A stretch of DNA of 64,000 nt from the NCBI RefSeq assembly GCF_029906345.1, contig NZ_JARYGY010000009.1:62001-126000 (forward strand), in the 5' to 3' direction. Numbering within the stretch: position 1 is the first letter of the stretch; the number at the start of each line of letters is the position of its first letter. A program made the position numbers and the translations under genes. A model generated the notes under the pieces. The model was not told where the DNA came from, did no database searches, and saw only the letters and a list, made by a program, of their open reading frames with translations. Of this stretch, positions 1-8,238 are shown in pieces. Origin of the DNA: Aquimarina mycalae (GTDB lineage: Bacteria; Bacteroidota; Bacteroidia; Flavobacteriales; Flavobacteriaceae).

Positions 1-616
1 CCAACGCATTCTGAAAAATCTGAATTTCACTATCAATTTCATCATGTTCTTCTACCGTTTCCATCTGTTCATTTATATAATCTCCTAATTCGGTTTTCGA
101 AAAAGCCAATTGAACTTCATCTCCATCTGTTTTTAGAAATCTCTTAAGTACAAAATCAGATATCCAAATGACAAAAAGAGAAATTGGCCAAAATATGATA
201 TAAAAAACATATGCTGGAAACGAAAAAAACTTTAGAAGTGTATTAGCGTACACCTGAAAAAATACTTTAGGAAGAAACTCGGCAGTAAGTAATATGACTA
301 ATGTAGAAATAATAGTACGAAATAATAAATTAATACTACCTGCCATATTAGGGTAGTATCCCTCTAAAACCCCAACTAATAAATCACCCATATAAAATCC
401 ATACACAACTAGGGCAATATTATTACCTACCAGCATAGTCGCAATAAATTTTGATGGTTTTTTGGTTAATCTTGAAAGAATGTTAGCAAGAAATCCTCCC
501 TGCTTTTTTTCTATTTCGATATGAATTTTGTTAGAAGAAATATATGCGATTTCCATACCCGAAAAAAACGCAGAAAGAATTACAGAAAGTACAATTACTA
601 GAATGTGTAACTCCAT
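1..616 (-). CDS. CNNM/CBS-type membrane protein (hemolysin/CorC family), 3' end outside window
   Basis: Partial gene: the first 205 codons are present and the C-terminus lies beyond position 1. My translation starts MELHILVIVLSVILSAFFSG and shows several hydrophobic segments with the small-residue pattern of the DUF21/CNNM transmembrane domain, including the 'FSGMEIA' and 'TAEFLPK' motifs. It is followed by a charged linker (ETVEEHDEID), where the CBS pair normally begins. Family members are inner-membrane proteins linked to Mg/Co efflux, and the gliding protein GldE belongs to the same superfamily, but no other gld gene is visible here. The ATG shares one base with the TAA of the upstream gene at 616-813, so the two are translationally linked. 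The substrate is unknown. Confidence 0.85.
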   Translation of the reverse strand, partial: MELHILVIVLSVILSAFFSGMEIAYISSNKIHIEIEKKQGGFLANILSRLTKKPSKFIATMLVGNNIALVVYGFYMGDLLVGVLEGYYPNMAGSINLLFRTIISTLVILLTAEFLPKVFFQVYANTLLKFFSFPAYVFYIIFWPISLFVIWISDFVLKRFLKTDGDEVQLAFSKTELGDYINEQMETVEEHDEIDSEIQIFQNAL

Positions 617-813
617 TAACTATCCTTATTATTGGCATTAAATCTTTTCCGAAAATTTCTTTTGAAGAAAAACATAAAAATCGCTACTCCTGCAAAACAC
701 AAGTATAAAATACTTCGGCTATCCTGCTTACCCCATTCTTCATACGCCTGATATATGAAGAAACACATAATTGCTAGATAAGCAAACTCAAAAAATTTAA
801 AAATTTTCATCAT
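616..813 (-). CDS. Small membrane protein, unknown function
   Basis: A 65-residue protein with two hydrophobic stretches (roughly residues 9-22 and 34-50) and a basic tail (KRNFRKRF). It looks like a two-pass inner-membrane protein with positively charged cytosolic ends. It lies 6 bp after lptC and its stop overlaps the start of the CNNM gene (TAATG), so it sits inside the coaX-to-CNNM operon. The conserved position within a compact operon argues that it is real. Two Met codons in tandem begin the protein, and either may be used. I do not recognise a named domain. Confidence 0.7.
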   Translation of the reverse strand: MMKIFKFFEFAYLAIMCFFIYQAYEEWGKQDSRSILYLCFAGVAIFMFFFKRNFRKRFNANNKDS

Positions 814-819
814 ATAAAA

Positions 820-1377
820 TTATTCCTCGATGAACATTATTCCTTCATTTACCCGAGAATTCAATATAGTAAAATCCTGATTAGCATCAAAACCATCTGC
901 ATCATTTACCGTCCCATCTGGAAGATAACTTTTATAGGGTTGATCGGTAAACACCCAATTTATACTCTGATCCCAATATAATTGTTTAGCCATCAGATGG
1001 GTACTATCTGCAGTCTTTATATCTACATCACCTCTCATATCAATAAGCCCTGTTTGTTTATAATAGATTGCATAATTGGATTTAACCACACTTACCTTAC
1101 CGTCTTTATCAATGATATCAAGAACAATTCCTTCTGGAAATTCCTGATACCCAAAAGTCTTATTGGTAAAATCCAAAACTTTAGAAGTTTTAAGAATTGC
1201 AGTAAGTCTTCCAGAGTCAGTATATTTTAAGTTGATTTCATAACCTTCTGCAATAGGAGCGTCTTCCAAAACACCATAATTATCTGTTTTCGAGCTATTT
1301 GATTGACATGAAAAAAACAATGTCACAGCAAATACTGTGACAAAGTTTAATAATATATGTATATTCTTTTTTTGCAT
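820..1377 (-). CDS. lptC: LPS export lipoprotein LptC
   Basis: A 185-residue lipoprotein: hydrophobic leader, then lipobox FFSC around residue 23. The rest follows the LptC/OstA-like pattern seen in Bacteroidota: 'YTDSGRLTAILKTSKV', 'FPEGIVLDIIDKDGK', 'ANYAIYYKQTG'-type strands and the 'RGDVDIKTADSTHLMAKQLYWDQ' region, which builds the LptC beta-jellyroll. In the family, LptC hands LPS from the LptBFG transporter to LptA in the periplasm. Canonical LptC is held by a transmembrane helix; here a lipid anchor is predicted. The start overlaps the stop of the TPR gene by one base. The shared operon with an outer-membrane protein fits an envelope-assembly role. Confidence 0.85.
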   Translation of the reverse strand: MQKKNIHILLNFVTVFAVTLFFSCQSNSSKTDNYGVLEDAPIAEGYEINLKYTDSGRLTAILKTSKVLDFTNKTFGYQEFPEGIVLDIIDKDGKVSVVKSNYAIYYKQTGLIDMRGDVDIKTADSTHLMAKQLYWDQSINWVFTDQPYKSYLPDGTVNDADGFDANQDFTILNSRVNEGIMFIEE

Positions 1378-2747
1378 TATAGCTTCGGTACTTTTACCGT
1401 TTCACCTATCCAACATCCTATTTTTACTGTAGTAACTCCAGGGTTATTGAAAACATCAGTTTTTGATGGTGCTTTAGCTTTATAATTTGCTGCTGCTGCT
1501 GCTGCTGTTTTCTTTAAACTAGGATCTATTTTCCCAGCTCTTCTAGCATAGTTCTCAGCTAACCAATACACTGCTCTTTTACTAAAAACATCAGTTCCAC
1601 AACTATTAGCACTTTTAGCAACCATAGTAGCTATCCTTAAATAAGCTGTACCCAAAGAAGGTTTGTTTGCTAATGCTTTTTTATAATATGATCTAGCTTT
1701 ACCATAGCTACCTTGTTTCTTAAGTATCTCTCCTATTTTAAAGTATACTTTAGCTTTATCACTCGCTTTTGTTTCTAATTGTGCAGACTTATCAAAATAC
1801 TGTCTTGCTTTTGTTACCTTATTATCCTTCATAGCCAACAATCCTAAATAGTATGTTGTTTTTGCAGAAGGTTCTGCTGTATTTAGCGCTTCTACCAATT
1901 TAAAGAATAATGGGTCACTTGTACAATCTTTTGCAGACATTCTACTAGCTGCTCCTTTTAACCAATTAACATCTGTTTTTTTATCTTCAAACTGACCGTT
2001 ATATAATGGTATCAGGTTTTTACAATCTGCTAGTTCACCAAGTTTTTGATTAATCCCTCCTTTTACTTTACTAAATGCTCTAAGGTTTATACCAGCATTT
2101 TTAAGGTTTCTCTTTTCTTTAGAAGTCAAACTTCCTCCAGATTCTTCTTTTTCAGAAAGTTCTGAAATTGTTTTCGCTTTCTTACTTTCTTCTTCTTCTA
2201 TTTTCTCTGTAATATCATCATACAAATCAAATACATCTTGAACTCCTTTTTTACCTGAAGCTTGTAAATCTACTAACAAAGAGAAATATGTATATAATTT
2301 CTTAGGTCTCTTAAAGTTAACTTTATCTTCGGTATATGCCTTATGAAATTCTGCGAACTGATTCTCTTTGGTTCCCATTTTGTTGTCATACATAATCTGA
2401 CCTATATCAGAATGCATATCTCCAACCTTAGTTTTAGCAGGAAAATACTGAAGACGCTCTTTCCATAAAGTAATTAATTCGTTAGCAAGGGCTGTCTTTT
2501 CTGCTCCAGTTGCTTTTTTATATTTACTCTCAAGCAATTTTTTTCCAAACTGAAAAGTAGCCACACTGTGCGTAGGACATTCTTTTCTTACTTTCCATAA
2601 AGGTTCTTCTGCGGCTTCATAATTCTTTACCTTAGCATGCTCATAGGCTATTGATGCCGTTGTCGCACAGTCTGTAGCCTGAGCACTAACACTGCTAGCG
2701 CTTAAAACTAATCCTGCTGCTATTGTATATAAAACTCTAGTATTCAT
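1377..2747 (-). CDS. Exported tetratricopeptide-repeat protein
   Basis: 456 residues with a clear signal peptide ending near SVSA-QA (about residue 22). The middle is helical and very charged (runs such as EKIEEEESKKAKTISELSEK around 180-200). Between about residues 295 and 375 three TPR-like units are visible (YYLGLLAMKDNKVTKARQYF, VYFKIGEILKKQGSYGKARS, LGTAYLRIA...). Several Cys residues (for example in the CGTD and IGCWIG segments) may form disulfides in the periplasm. The role is not known; TPR proteins scaffold protein complexes. It is encoded between the outer-membrane protein and lptC, so a part in outer-membrane biogenesis is an inference from context. Confidence 0.8.
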   Translation of the reverse strand: MNTRVLYTIAAGLVLSASSVSAQATDCATTASIAYEHAKVKNYEAAEEPLWKVRKECPTHSVATFQFGKKLLESKYKKATGAEKTALANELITLWKERLQYFPAKTKVGDMHSDIGQIMYDNKMGTKENQFAEFHKAYTEDKVNFKRPKKLYTYFSLLVDLQASGKKGVQDVFDLYDDITEKIEEEESKKAKTISELSEKEESGGSLTSKEKRNLKNAGINLRAFSKVKGGINQKLGELADCKNLIPLYNGQFEDKKTDVNWLKGAASRMSAKDCTSDPLFFKLVEALNTAEPSAKTTYYLGLLAMKDNKVTKARQYFDKSAQLETKASDKAKVYFKIGEILKKQGSYGKARSYYKKALANKPSLGTAYLRIATMVAKSANSCGTDVFSKRAVYWLAENYARRAGKIDPSLKKTAAAAAANYKAKAPSKTDVFNNPGVTTVKIGCWIGETVKVPKL

Positions 2748-2763
2748 AGCTGTATAATTGTAG

Positions 2764-4011
2764 TTAATTAAATTTCACTTTTCTAAACCATCTATCATTT
2801 AGTGACAAACTTAATGATAAATTAAAAAATTCTTCTTTTACTAATCCAACGTCTGTAGTACCTCGTGTACCGAACTCAAAACCTACATTAACATTAGAGA
2901 ATAAGTTGCCAACTGGTAATCCTACTCCAAAAGATATGCCAAACTCATCTATTGATTGTCCATTAATATTTAAACCAGTTTCTTCATACCTTACTCCTGC
3001 TCGGTATACAATCCTATTAAGGTAGCTTGTAAGAGAGTTATAATTAGGGATATAGTATCCTCCTAATTTTACTTTTGATGCATTTTCATAAGCTACATTG
3101 TCTGCAGTAAATGATCTATTATCAAACTTTTTTGCATTAAGATATGTATACTCTGCTCCAACAAACCATTTTTTAGGTTCTCCTATTCCTCCTCCAAATT
3201 TAAACTCGGCAGGAAGATCTAAATCTCTATCTGCTACAGCTACATCTTGTCGCTCTAAAACTCGTTCAGCTCCATTAGATAATATTTCTACTGTTGCTAG
3301 TTCTAAGGTATTTTCGGATGCTAGTTTGAATGAAGGAGTAGATACAATTGATGTAGATAATTCTAACTTATCAGTTAGCATTCTTTTATAAGCTATACCA
3401 AAAGACAAACTAACTCCAGATAAATTAGAATTATTGATCTCTCTAGTATCAAATTGCAATTCTGATCTTCTCAAAATAGCTTTATTCTCAATATTTCCAA
3501 AGTTATAATTAAAATCAACACCAACACTTAAATTCTCGTTAACTTTGAACCCTGTTGATACGAATACTCTATTGAGACCACCTGTTCCATAAAACTGGCT
3601 TTCAGATCCATCACTATTAAAAGAATTGGTTTGATATCCTACGGCACTAATCGGGATCACTCCAAAACCAAAACCAAATTTACCAGCTGGGATACCAATT
3701 GCTAAATAATCCAAAGATGCATTATCTTTATATGAATCGTCTCCTGCTGCGTTGTCCAAATTCAACCCATTATAATTAGCACCTATTGTATAAGTTGTTA
3801 ATCGTAATTCTCCATAAGCTGCTGGATTTTGAAGATTTACGTGAATACTGTCTGTAAGTATACTCAATCCCCCCATCGACCTATTTTCTACTGTTCCTTT
3901 AAACTTCTGTAGTCCTACTCCATAAAAAGAGTAAGGAGAAGAAGTTCCTTCCTGAGCATAAGATACACTGGTAACTATTACCAGAATGACTAATAAAATC
4001 TTCTTTATCAT
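2764..4011 (-). CDS. Outer-membrane beta-barrel protein
   Basis: 415 residues with a signal peptide (cleavage near VSYA-QE). The body alternates hydrophobic and polar residues with many Gly/aromatic pairs (IGANYNGL, FGFGFGV, VGVDFNYNFGN, FGISFGVGLPVG), and the extreme C-terminus (LSLSLNDRWFRKVKFN) resembles barrel strands. The N-terminal part, with 'SPYSFYGVG' and 'NPAAYG', is like the FadL/PorV-type 'outer membrane protein transport' proteins that are common in Bacteroidota. It overlaps coaX by 4 bp (ATGA) and precedes the TPR and lptC genes. Ligand unknown. Confidence 0.75.
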   Translation of the reverse strand: MIKKILLVILVIVTSVSYAQEGTSSPYSFYGVGLQKFKGTVENRSMGGLSILTDSIHVNLQNPAAYGELRLTTYTIGANYNGLNLDNAAGDDSYKDNASLDYLAIGIPAGKFGFGFGVIPISAVGYQTNSFNSDGSESQFYGTGGLNRVFVSTGFKVNENLSVGVDFNYNFGNIENKAILRRSELQFDTREINNSNLSGVSLSFGIAYKRMLTDKLELSTSIVSTPSFKLASENTLELATVEILSNGAERVLERQDVAVADRDLDLPAEFKFGGGIGEPKKWFVGAEYTYLNAKKFDNRSFTADNVAYENASKVKLGGYYIPNYNSLTSYLNRIVYRAGVRYEETGLNINGQSIDEFGISFGVGLPVGNLFSNVNVGFEFGTRGTTDVGLVKEEFFNLSLSLSLNDRWFRKVKFN

Positions 4012-4739
4012 TGACTATTATTAAAAGCTAAAATGTGATTTAGTCCCTCCAACAAAAAATTAGAGGTGGCAAATATGCTATTTTTTAATCTTTTAGACAA
4101 AAAATGTGCATCTCCTCCGGTTAAAATAACTGTTAAATTGGGATAAGTGTTGCAATATTCTGCAATTGCACCCTCAATTTCGTATAAAACACCTTGCACA
4201 ATTCCAGAATGTATTGCCTCATTTGTACTATTTCCGATATAATGTTCTGGTGATTTTAATTCGAGTAATGGCAGTTTTGATGTATAACTATGTAGACTAG
4301 CATATCGCAATCTTAAACCTGGCGCGATTGCTCCGCCTAAATATTCTTCTTCCCTATTTTTAAAATCATATGTAATACAAGTTCCTGCATCTATTATTAA
4401 TACATCTCTTAAAGGAAATTGATGAACTGCTCCTGCCACCAATGCTAACCTATCTACACCAAGTGTTGTAGGAGTACTATATAAATTTTTAAAGGGCATT
4501 GGTACTGTATGATCCAAGATCATTGTATGAAATAAACTTTTTATAAAACGTACATCTTCATTTTTCATATTGGAAACCGAAGATAGTATTGCGCTATCCA
4601 CTAAAGGATATTCTTTTTCTATTTTTCGAACAACCTCAGAGAAATCTTCTGATTTTAGTGTCTTCTTATGAATAATTGAAGTTTTTTCAAAAACTCCGAT
4701 CTTTATAGAAGTATTTCCTACATCAATAACCAGATTCAT
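4008..4739 (-). CDS. coaX: Type III pantothenate kinase
   Basis: Phosphorylates pantothenate in the first step of coenzyme A synthesis, in the cytoplasm. The 243-residue length is normal for CoaX. The ASKHA-fold motifs are all visible: phosphate-1 loop DVGNTS at residues 6-11, GVDR at 94-97, and the phosphate-2 motif IDAGTCITYD at 116-125, followed by GGAIAPG. Type III kinases need a monovalent cation and are not feedback-inhibited by CoA. It is the first gene of the operon that runs down to the CNNM gene; its stop overlaps the next start by 4 bp. Confidence 0.95.
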   Translation of the reverse strand: MNLVIDVGNTSIKIGVFEKTSIIHKKTLKSEDFSEVVRKIEKEYPLVDSAILSSVSNMKNEDVRFIKSLFHTMILDHTVPMPFKNLYSTPTTLGVDRLALVAGAVHQFPLRDVLIIDAGTCITYDFKNREEEYLGGAIAPGLRLRYASLHSYTSKLPLLELKSPEHYIGNSTNEAIHSGIVQGVLYEIEGAIAEYCNTYPNLTVILTGGDAHFLSKRLKNSIFATSNFLLEGLNHILAFNNSQ

Positions 4740-4878
4740 TTATTTGAGTTTTTTTCAATAGTTAGTTAGATTTTGCCAACATTCTTTTTATGTGGACATT
4801 AACTTCGATAGCAAGGCTTATTTCATATCCTTATTGATAAGTGTGCAAAAATACAAAACGATTTTTTTAATTTTTTCT

Positions 4879-4909
4879 TTTGAGGATTAAAAAAAGCGTT
4901 CTATATTTG
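4879..4909 (+). promoter_or_regulatory. Promoter of tRNA-Phe (Bacteroidota sigma type)
   Basis: TTTG at 4879-4882 and TATATTTG at 4902-4909 are separated by 19 bp, an exact match to the TTTG-N19-TAnnTTTG consensus used by the primary sigma factor of Bacteroidota. The predicted start falls about 7-9 bp before the tRNA 5' end. The match supports the phylum assignment. Confidence 0.8.
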
Positions 4910-4925
4910 CATCCGCTTACAGCAA

Positions 4926-4998
4926 GGTGCCTTAGCTCAGTTGGTAGAGCAAAGGACTGAAAATCCTTGTGTCCCTGGTTCGATTCCTGGAGGCACCA
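4926..4998 (+). tRNA. tRNA-Phe (GAA)
   Basis: A 73-nt cloverleaf. The acceptor stem GGTGCCT (4926-4932) pairs with AGGCACC (4991-4997). The D arm contains AGCTCAGTTGGTAGAGC. The anticodon stem AAGGA/TCCTT encloses the loop CTGAAAA with anticodon GAA (Phe). The T arm contains GGTTCGATTCC. The discriminator base is A at 4998. The CCA end is not encoded, since CCT follows. Confidence 0.97.
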
Positions 4999-5002
4999 CC
5001 TT

Positions 5003-5032
5003 AAAAACCCGAACATTTGTTCGGGTTTTTTT
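5003..5032 (+). terminator. Rho-independent terminator of tRNA-Phe
   Basis: AAAACCCGAACA and TGTTCGGGTTTT form a 12-bp stem around a very short loop, followed by a T-run. It starts five bases after the tRNA, so it ends the tRNA transcript. Confidence 0.9.
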
Positions 5033-5393
5033 ATTACAGGATCTTAGATTGATTTACAGAAAAAATGAGAAGTTCATTATATAACTGACTAAAACTGTAA
5101 AACTTATTATGCCTTTATGATAGTTCTGAACATCTCATAAAATTCATAATCATATACATTGTGAATGTCAGATATCGAACGAAGTAACTTGTCGACCTAA
5201 CACACTACATATTCCCAATTTAGAAGTATTTACTATTCAAGAAATTCAATTTTTGGTCATTGGATTTTATAATAAACATAAATAAAGTCAAACCGCCAGC
5301 TCTCCAACTAACGGTTTCATATCTACGCTGCCGAAAATAAGAAGAACTAAATTGAACACATACTTATAAAAAAAGTTATTAAATTTTATTAAT
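5033..5393. other. Gene-free spacer
   Basis: About 360 bp between the tRNA terminator and the MerC promoter. No open frame with coding character is visible on either strand, only very short frames. A 6-bp inverted repeat (AAACCG 5290-5295 with CGGTTT 5312-5317) is the only structure noticed. It could be decayed sequence; no specific origin can be supported. Confidence 0.5.
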
Positions 5394-5431
5394 GCAACAA
5401 AGTTGCTTTTATTAAATTAATAGTATATTTG
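5394..5431 (+). promoter_or_regulatory. Promoter with overlapping palindromic operator (Zur/Fur-like candidate)
   Basis: TTG at 5403-5405 and TATATTTG at 5424-5431, 18 bp apart, fit the Bacteroidota promoter pattern. The palindrome GCAAC-AAA-GTTGC (5394-5406) covers the -33 element, so a bound dimeric repressor would block transcription. The genes behind it encode a MerC-type membrane protein with a Cys-rich tail and a zinc-type FolE, so I infer a metal-responsive (Zur-like) regulator. No regulator gene is next to it. Confidence 0.6.
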
Positions 5432-5456
5432 CTCCATTAAATAAATACATTTTATT

Positions 5457-5861
5457 TTGAATATAGTACATCTACGAAGTAAACCAGATACTTTAGGAAT
5501 TGCAGCAAGCGGATTATGTTTACTACATTGTTTGGTTACTCCTTTTCTTTTTATAGCTCATACAGGATCTAACGTGTTTAAAGATATACATCCTCTTTGG
5601 TGGAAGTCATTAGATTTTGTTTTTCTGGCGATCTCTTTTATCGCAATTCACAGAACTACCAAAACTACTTCTAAACCAAAAATAAAATATGCTTTTTGGA
5701 TAAGCTGGTCTCTATTACTAATTATTATCATGAATGAAAAATTCGAAATACTTAGTTTGTCAGAAATTATCATTTATCCAATTACATTGTTTTTAGTCAT
5801 CTTACATTATTATAATCTAAAATATTGTAGCTGTAAAGATGAAAAATGTTGCAAAAACTAA
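5457..5861 (+). CDS. MerC-domain membrane protein
   Basis: 134 residues with four likely transmembrane segments. The family motif 'DTLGIAASGLCLLHCLVTPF' spans residues 11-30, with the metal-binding-type pair C21/C25. The C-terminal tail carries C124, C126, C131 and C132 (KYCSCKDEKCC), which suggests metal binding in the cytosol or periplasm. MerC proteins move mercury in resistance operons, but chromosomal Bacteroidota copies usually lie outside mer operons and may handle another metal; no merA or merR is here. The start is TTG at 5457, because the frame is closed upstream by TAA at 5442 with no ATG between. folE follows 14 bp later, likely in the same operon. Confidence 0.85.
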   Translation: MNIVHLRSKPDTLGIAASGLCLLHCLVTPFLFIAHTGSNVFKDIHPLWWKSLDFVFLAISFIAIHRTTKTTSKPKIKYAFWISWSLLLIIIMNEKFEILSLSEIIIYPITLFLVILHYYNLKYCSCKDEKCCKN

Positions 5862-5875
5862 TTTGATTTTTTTTT

Positions 5876-6547
5876 ATGAAGAACAAAGATACTATAGAAT
5901 TGATAGGAGATTCTCACATTTCTAACAGCGTAGAAACTCCTTTAAGAAAGGATGCTTTTAAAAAATCAGATAAGGATAAAATCAAAAGCATAGAACATCA
6001 TTTTTCAGAGATCATGAAAGATTTAGGATTAGATTTAACAGATGATAGTCTTTCGGGAACTCCTTACAGAGTAGCAAAAATGTATGTAAAAGAACTCTTT
6101 TATGGTTTAAATCCTAAAAATCGCCCAAAAACTTCCATTTTTGAAAATAAATATAACTACAACAAGATGTTAGTCGAGCAAAACATAGCGATCCAATCAG
6201 CTTGCGAACATCATTTTCTTCCAATAGTTGGCACTGCCCACGTAGGGTACATTCCTAAAGGCAAGGTAATTGGATTATCTAAAATCAACAGATTAGTTGA
6301 TTATTATGCGCACCGTCCTCAGGTACAAGAGAGGCTTTGCCTACAAATTCTAAAAGATTTGCAACAAACCTTAGGAACTAAGGATGTAATTGTTGCAATC
6401 CAGGCAAAACATCTCTGTGTTTCCTCAAGAGGTATTAAAGATAAAAGTAGTTTTACTAGTACTATAGAATATGGAGGAAAATTTATTGAACCCAATATTA
6501 GAAATGAATTTTTAAAGGTTCTTAATATCCCTTTTGATCTCGCTTAA
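5876..6547 (+). CDS. folE: GTP cyclohydrolase I (type IA)
   Basis: Converts GTP to 7,8-dihydroneopterin triphosphate, the first step towards tetrahydrofolate and other pterins, in the cytoplasm. 223 residues. The zinc ligands C110, H113 and C181 are present in the motifs 'SACEHHFLP' and 'KHLCVSSRG', at the same numbers as in the E. coli enzyme; the GTP-site helix 'GLSKINRLVDYYAHRPQVQERL' is intact. Co-transcription with a MerC-type protein behind a palindromic operator suggests a metal-regulated copy, perhaps a paralogue used under zinc shortage or stress. Whether a second folE exists elsewhere cannot be seen from this window. Confidence 0.93.
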   Translation: MKNKDTIELIGDSHISNSVETPLRKDAFKKSDKDKIKSIEHHFSEIMKDLGLDLTDDSLSGTPYRVAKMYVKELFYGLNPKNRPKTSIFENKYNYNKMLVEQNIAIQSACEHHFLPIVGTAHVGYIPKGKVIGLSKINRLVDYYAHRPQVQERLCLQILKDLQQTLGTKDVIVAIQAKHLCVSSRGIKDKSSFTSTIEYGGKFIEPNIRNEFLKVLNIPFDLA

Positions 6548-6644
6548 ATTTTATAAATCATTAAAAAAATTCAATAATGAGATATAAACCAGCCATCATT
6601 CTAGTGTTTACCTTTTAAGTTAAAATGTTACATCGAGATAATAA

Positions 6645-7517
6645 TTATTGCTTATATGAACCATCAGGCAATACTACAGGGAACTTATATTGTGTGTCTG
6701 TTAATAAAGCGTAGACAGCTGTATCTGTATTTTCTACTAACGTTCTTGTATTTAACCTCCATTCTTGATTGATCTCATTAAGTCTATTTTCTTGTGCTCC
6801 TAGCATTGAAGTCAACGACCAATATATATATTCTGTAGTCATACAATTATAATCACAGGTCGTATCATCATATGTGTACCAAGCTTCATCTGGATATGGG
6901 TTGGGTATCGTTGTAAACTGACCTCCTCTAGCAATATCCATGGCATTAGCAAGATCTGTACCTACATGCTCTCCAAAAACTTCTGGATAAGCACTTGCAT
7001 ACCCTGTATGTGTAATAATATGTAACACTTCTTCTAGAGCGGCATCAAATCGCCCTGTATGCCCATTAGTATGCCAACCAGGAATCGTTTCATCATTTCC
7101 TAAATCTTGTCCTTCTGCATTTGATGGAGGTTCTAATGTTTCTAGATCCGATTCATTTTTCCATAAAAACAAAAACGCATTGTTATTTTTCATAGCTGTC
7201 ACTACTGCTTGATTGTCTATTACTCCATCTTCATCATTATCTAAATATTGAGCCATCACATTCGCTGCATGTAATAATTTTACATCCTCTACAGCCGCCA
7301 CAGCATAAATAGGTATATCAAACACCTCTACTTTTCTATTAAAACCAGTAAAACCTGTATCTGTATTTTCTACAATTTTAAAATTAGGATCATTTCCAGG
7401 ATCAATTGTTCCTATTGTTGATAACGTCGATGCATCATCGTCCTTTGAACAAGCTGCACAGTAACTTAACAAAGTACTTACCAATAGTATACTAAGTGTT
7501 CTAATATAATTTTTCAT
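6645..7517 (-). CDS. Lipoprotein with HxxxH motif, unknown function
   Basis: 290 residues, exported as a lipoprotein (acceptor Cys likely C23, followed by SKDDD). An EF-hand-like loop DNDEDGVID lies at residues 93-101. Around residues 162-170 the sequence EEVLHIITH gives E162/E163, H166 and H170, with a further EH pair in 'PEVFGEHVGT'. This arrangement looks like a metal site in a helix, as in some metallopeptidases, though it is not the HExxH of classic zincins. Hence a metal-dependent hydrolase is possible but unproven. It follows the ClpP-like lipoprotein gene by 4 bp, so the two form an operon. Confidence 0.7.
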   Translation of the reverse strand: MKNYIRTLSILLVSTLLSYCAACSKDDDASTLSTIGTIDPGNDPNFKIVENTDTGFTGFNRKVEVFDIPIYAVAAVEDVKLLHAANVMAQYLDNDEDGVIDNQAVVTAMKNNNAFLFLWKNESDLETLEPPSNAEGQDLGNDETIPGWHTNGHTGRFDAALEEVLHIITHTGYASAYPEVFGEHVGTDLANAMDIARGGQFTTIPNPYPDEAWYTYDDTTCDYNCMTTEYIYWSLTSMLGAQENRLNEINQEWRLNTRTLVENTDTAVYALLTDTQYKFPVVLPDGSYKQ

Positions 7518-7521
7518 AACT

Positions 7522-8133
7522 CTAATTTTTTACAATTTTATATTGGGTTATTTCTTCATCTGTCATCCAATGCACATCTTCTGCTGGAGCTGCATTAATC
7601 GTGAAGTAGTAAAAATCTTCTGCTTCCTGCTGTGTAAACCCTACAGATGTATAATAATTTATATAGGGTAGATGTACCGCATGACCAACGGGATATGAAG
7701 TTGCTATTGGTTCTCCAGGTCCCGCTCCCCACGAATGCACACCTATCCGACTCCCCATTTCTCGAGTTCTTTTTGATCCTCCAACATACATATCTACAGC
7801 ACCCGATGCTATGATTGAATTTGAAAATAAATGAAACTCTATGCCCATATCATGCATTTTTTTTGACACTCTAAGATTGGCCTCATCATCCTCAGAGCCT
7901 GGGCAATCAAGCATTTGTATTTTTTTAAGATTAGGGTACTTTGCAACTAGGTTATCAAAATGTGCTGGTGTATTTCCAGTTATAACCCCGTTCATTTCGG
8001 CTGTAGTATCGTTTATAGATTTGAAGATTCCTAAATCATCTGAAGCAATCGCACTATCATCATCATTATTACAAGCCAAAAGGCTTATCGAAATAATAAA
8101 CAGTACTATAAAATGGTGTTTTTTAATTTTCAT
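7522..8133 (-). CDS. ClpP/crotonase-like lipoprotein (COG3904-type)
   Basis: 203 residues with lipobox LLAC (C21). The fold signature is that of ClpP/crotonase proteins: strand 'KKIQMLDCPGSEDDEANLRVSKKM' (about 70-94), then 'SNSIIASGAVDMYVGGSKRT' with Ser110 in the position of the ClpP nucleophile, then 'GSRIGVHSWG' with His133 where the catalytic His sits. The end (EDVHWMTDEEITQYKIV) resembles the family's C-terminal 'W-T-E-E' segment. Periplasmic relatives are annotated as 'predicted periplasmic protein, COG3904'. Activity as a protease is an inference from the Ser/His placement. It pairs with the HxxxH lipoprotein downstream. Confidence 0.7.
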   Translation of the reverse strand: MKIKKHHFIVLFIISISLLACNNDDDSAIASDDLGIFKSINDTTAEMNGVITGNTPAHFDNLVAKYPNLKKIQMLDCPGSEDDEANLRVSKKMHDMGIEFHLFSNSIIASGAVDMYVGGSKRTREMGSRIGVHSWGAGPGEPIATSYPVGHAVHLPYINYYTSVGFTQQEAEDFYYFTINAAPAEDVHWMTDEEITQYKIVKN

Positions 8134-8206
8134 AATTCTAAAAATTTATTGTTTATAATTACTAAACATTTAAATGACATATTTACCCTAGCTTGTGTAA
8201 CTCAAG

Positions 8207-8238
8207 AAAAGTCCGAATGCTTCTATCTGGACTTTTTT
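8207..8238. terminator. Hairpin after the TonB/DUF4249 genes
   Basis: AAAAGTCC (8207-8214) pairs with GGACTTTT (8229-8236) around a loop containing GCTTCTAT. On the minus strand it starts at the stop codon of the DUF4249 gene and runs into TTTTCTT, so it can end that transcript; on the plus strand it is followed by six Ts. A related hairpin with the same loop lies at 11598-11626. Confidence 0.6.

Noticed and set aside
1..616. GldE of the gliding machinery
   Set aside because: The domain type fits, but no other gld gene is visible and only the membrane part can be read, so the general family name is safer.
5457..5861. Mercury-resistance operon
   Set aside because: Only a MerC-domain protein is present; merA, merT, merP and merR are absent and the partner is folE.
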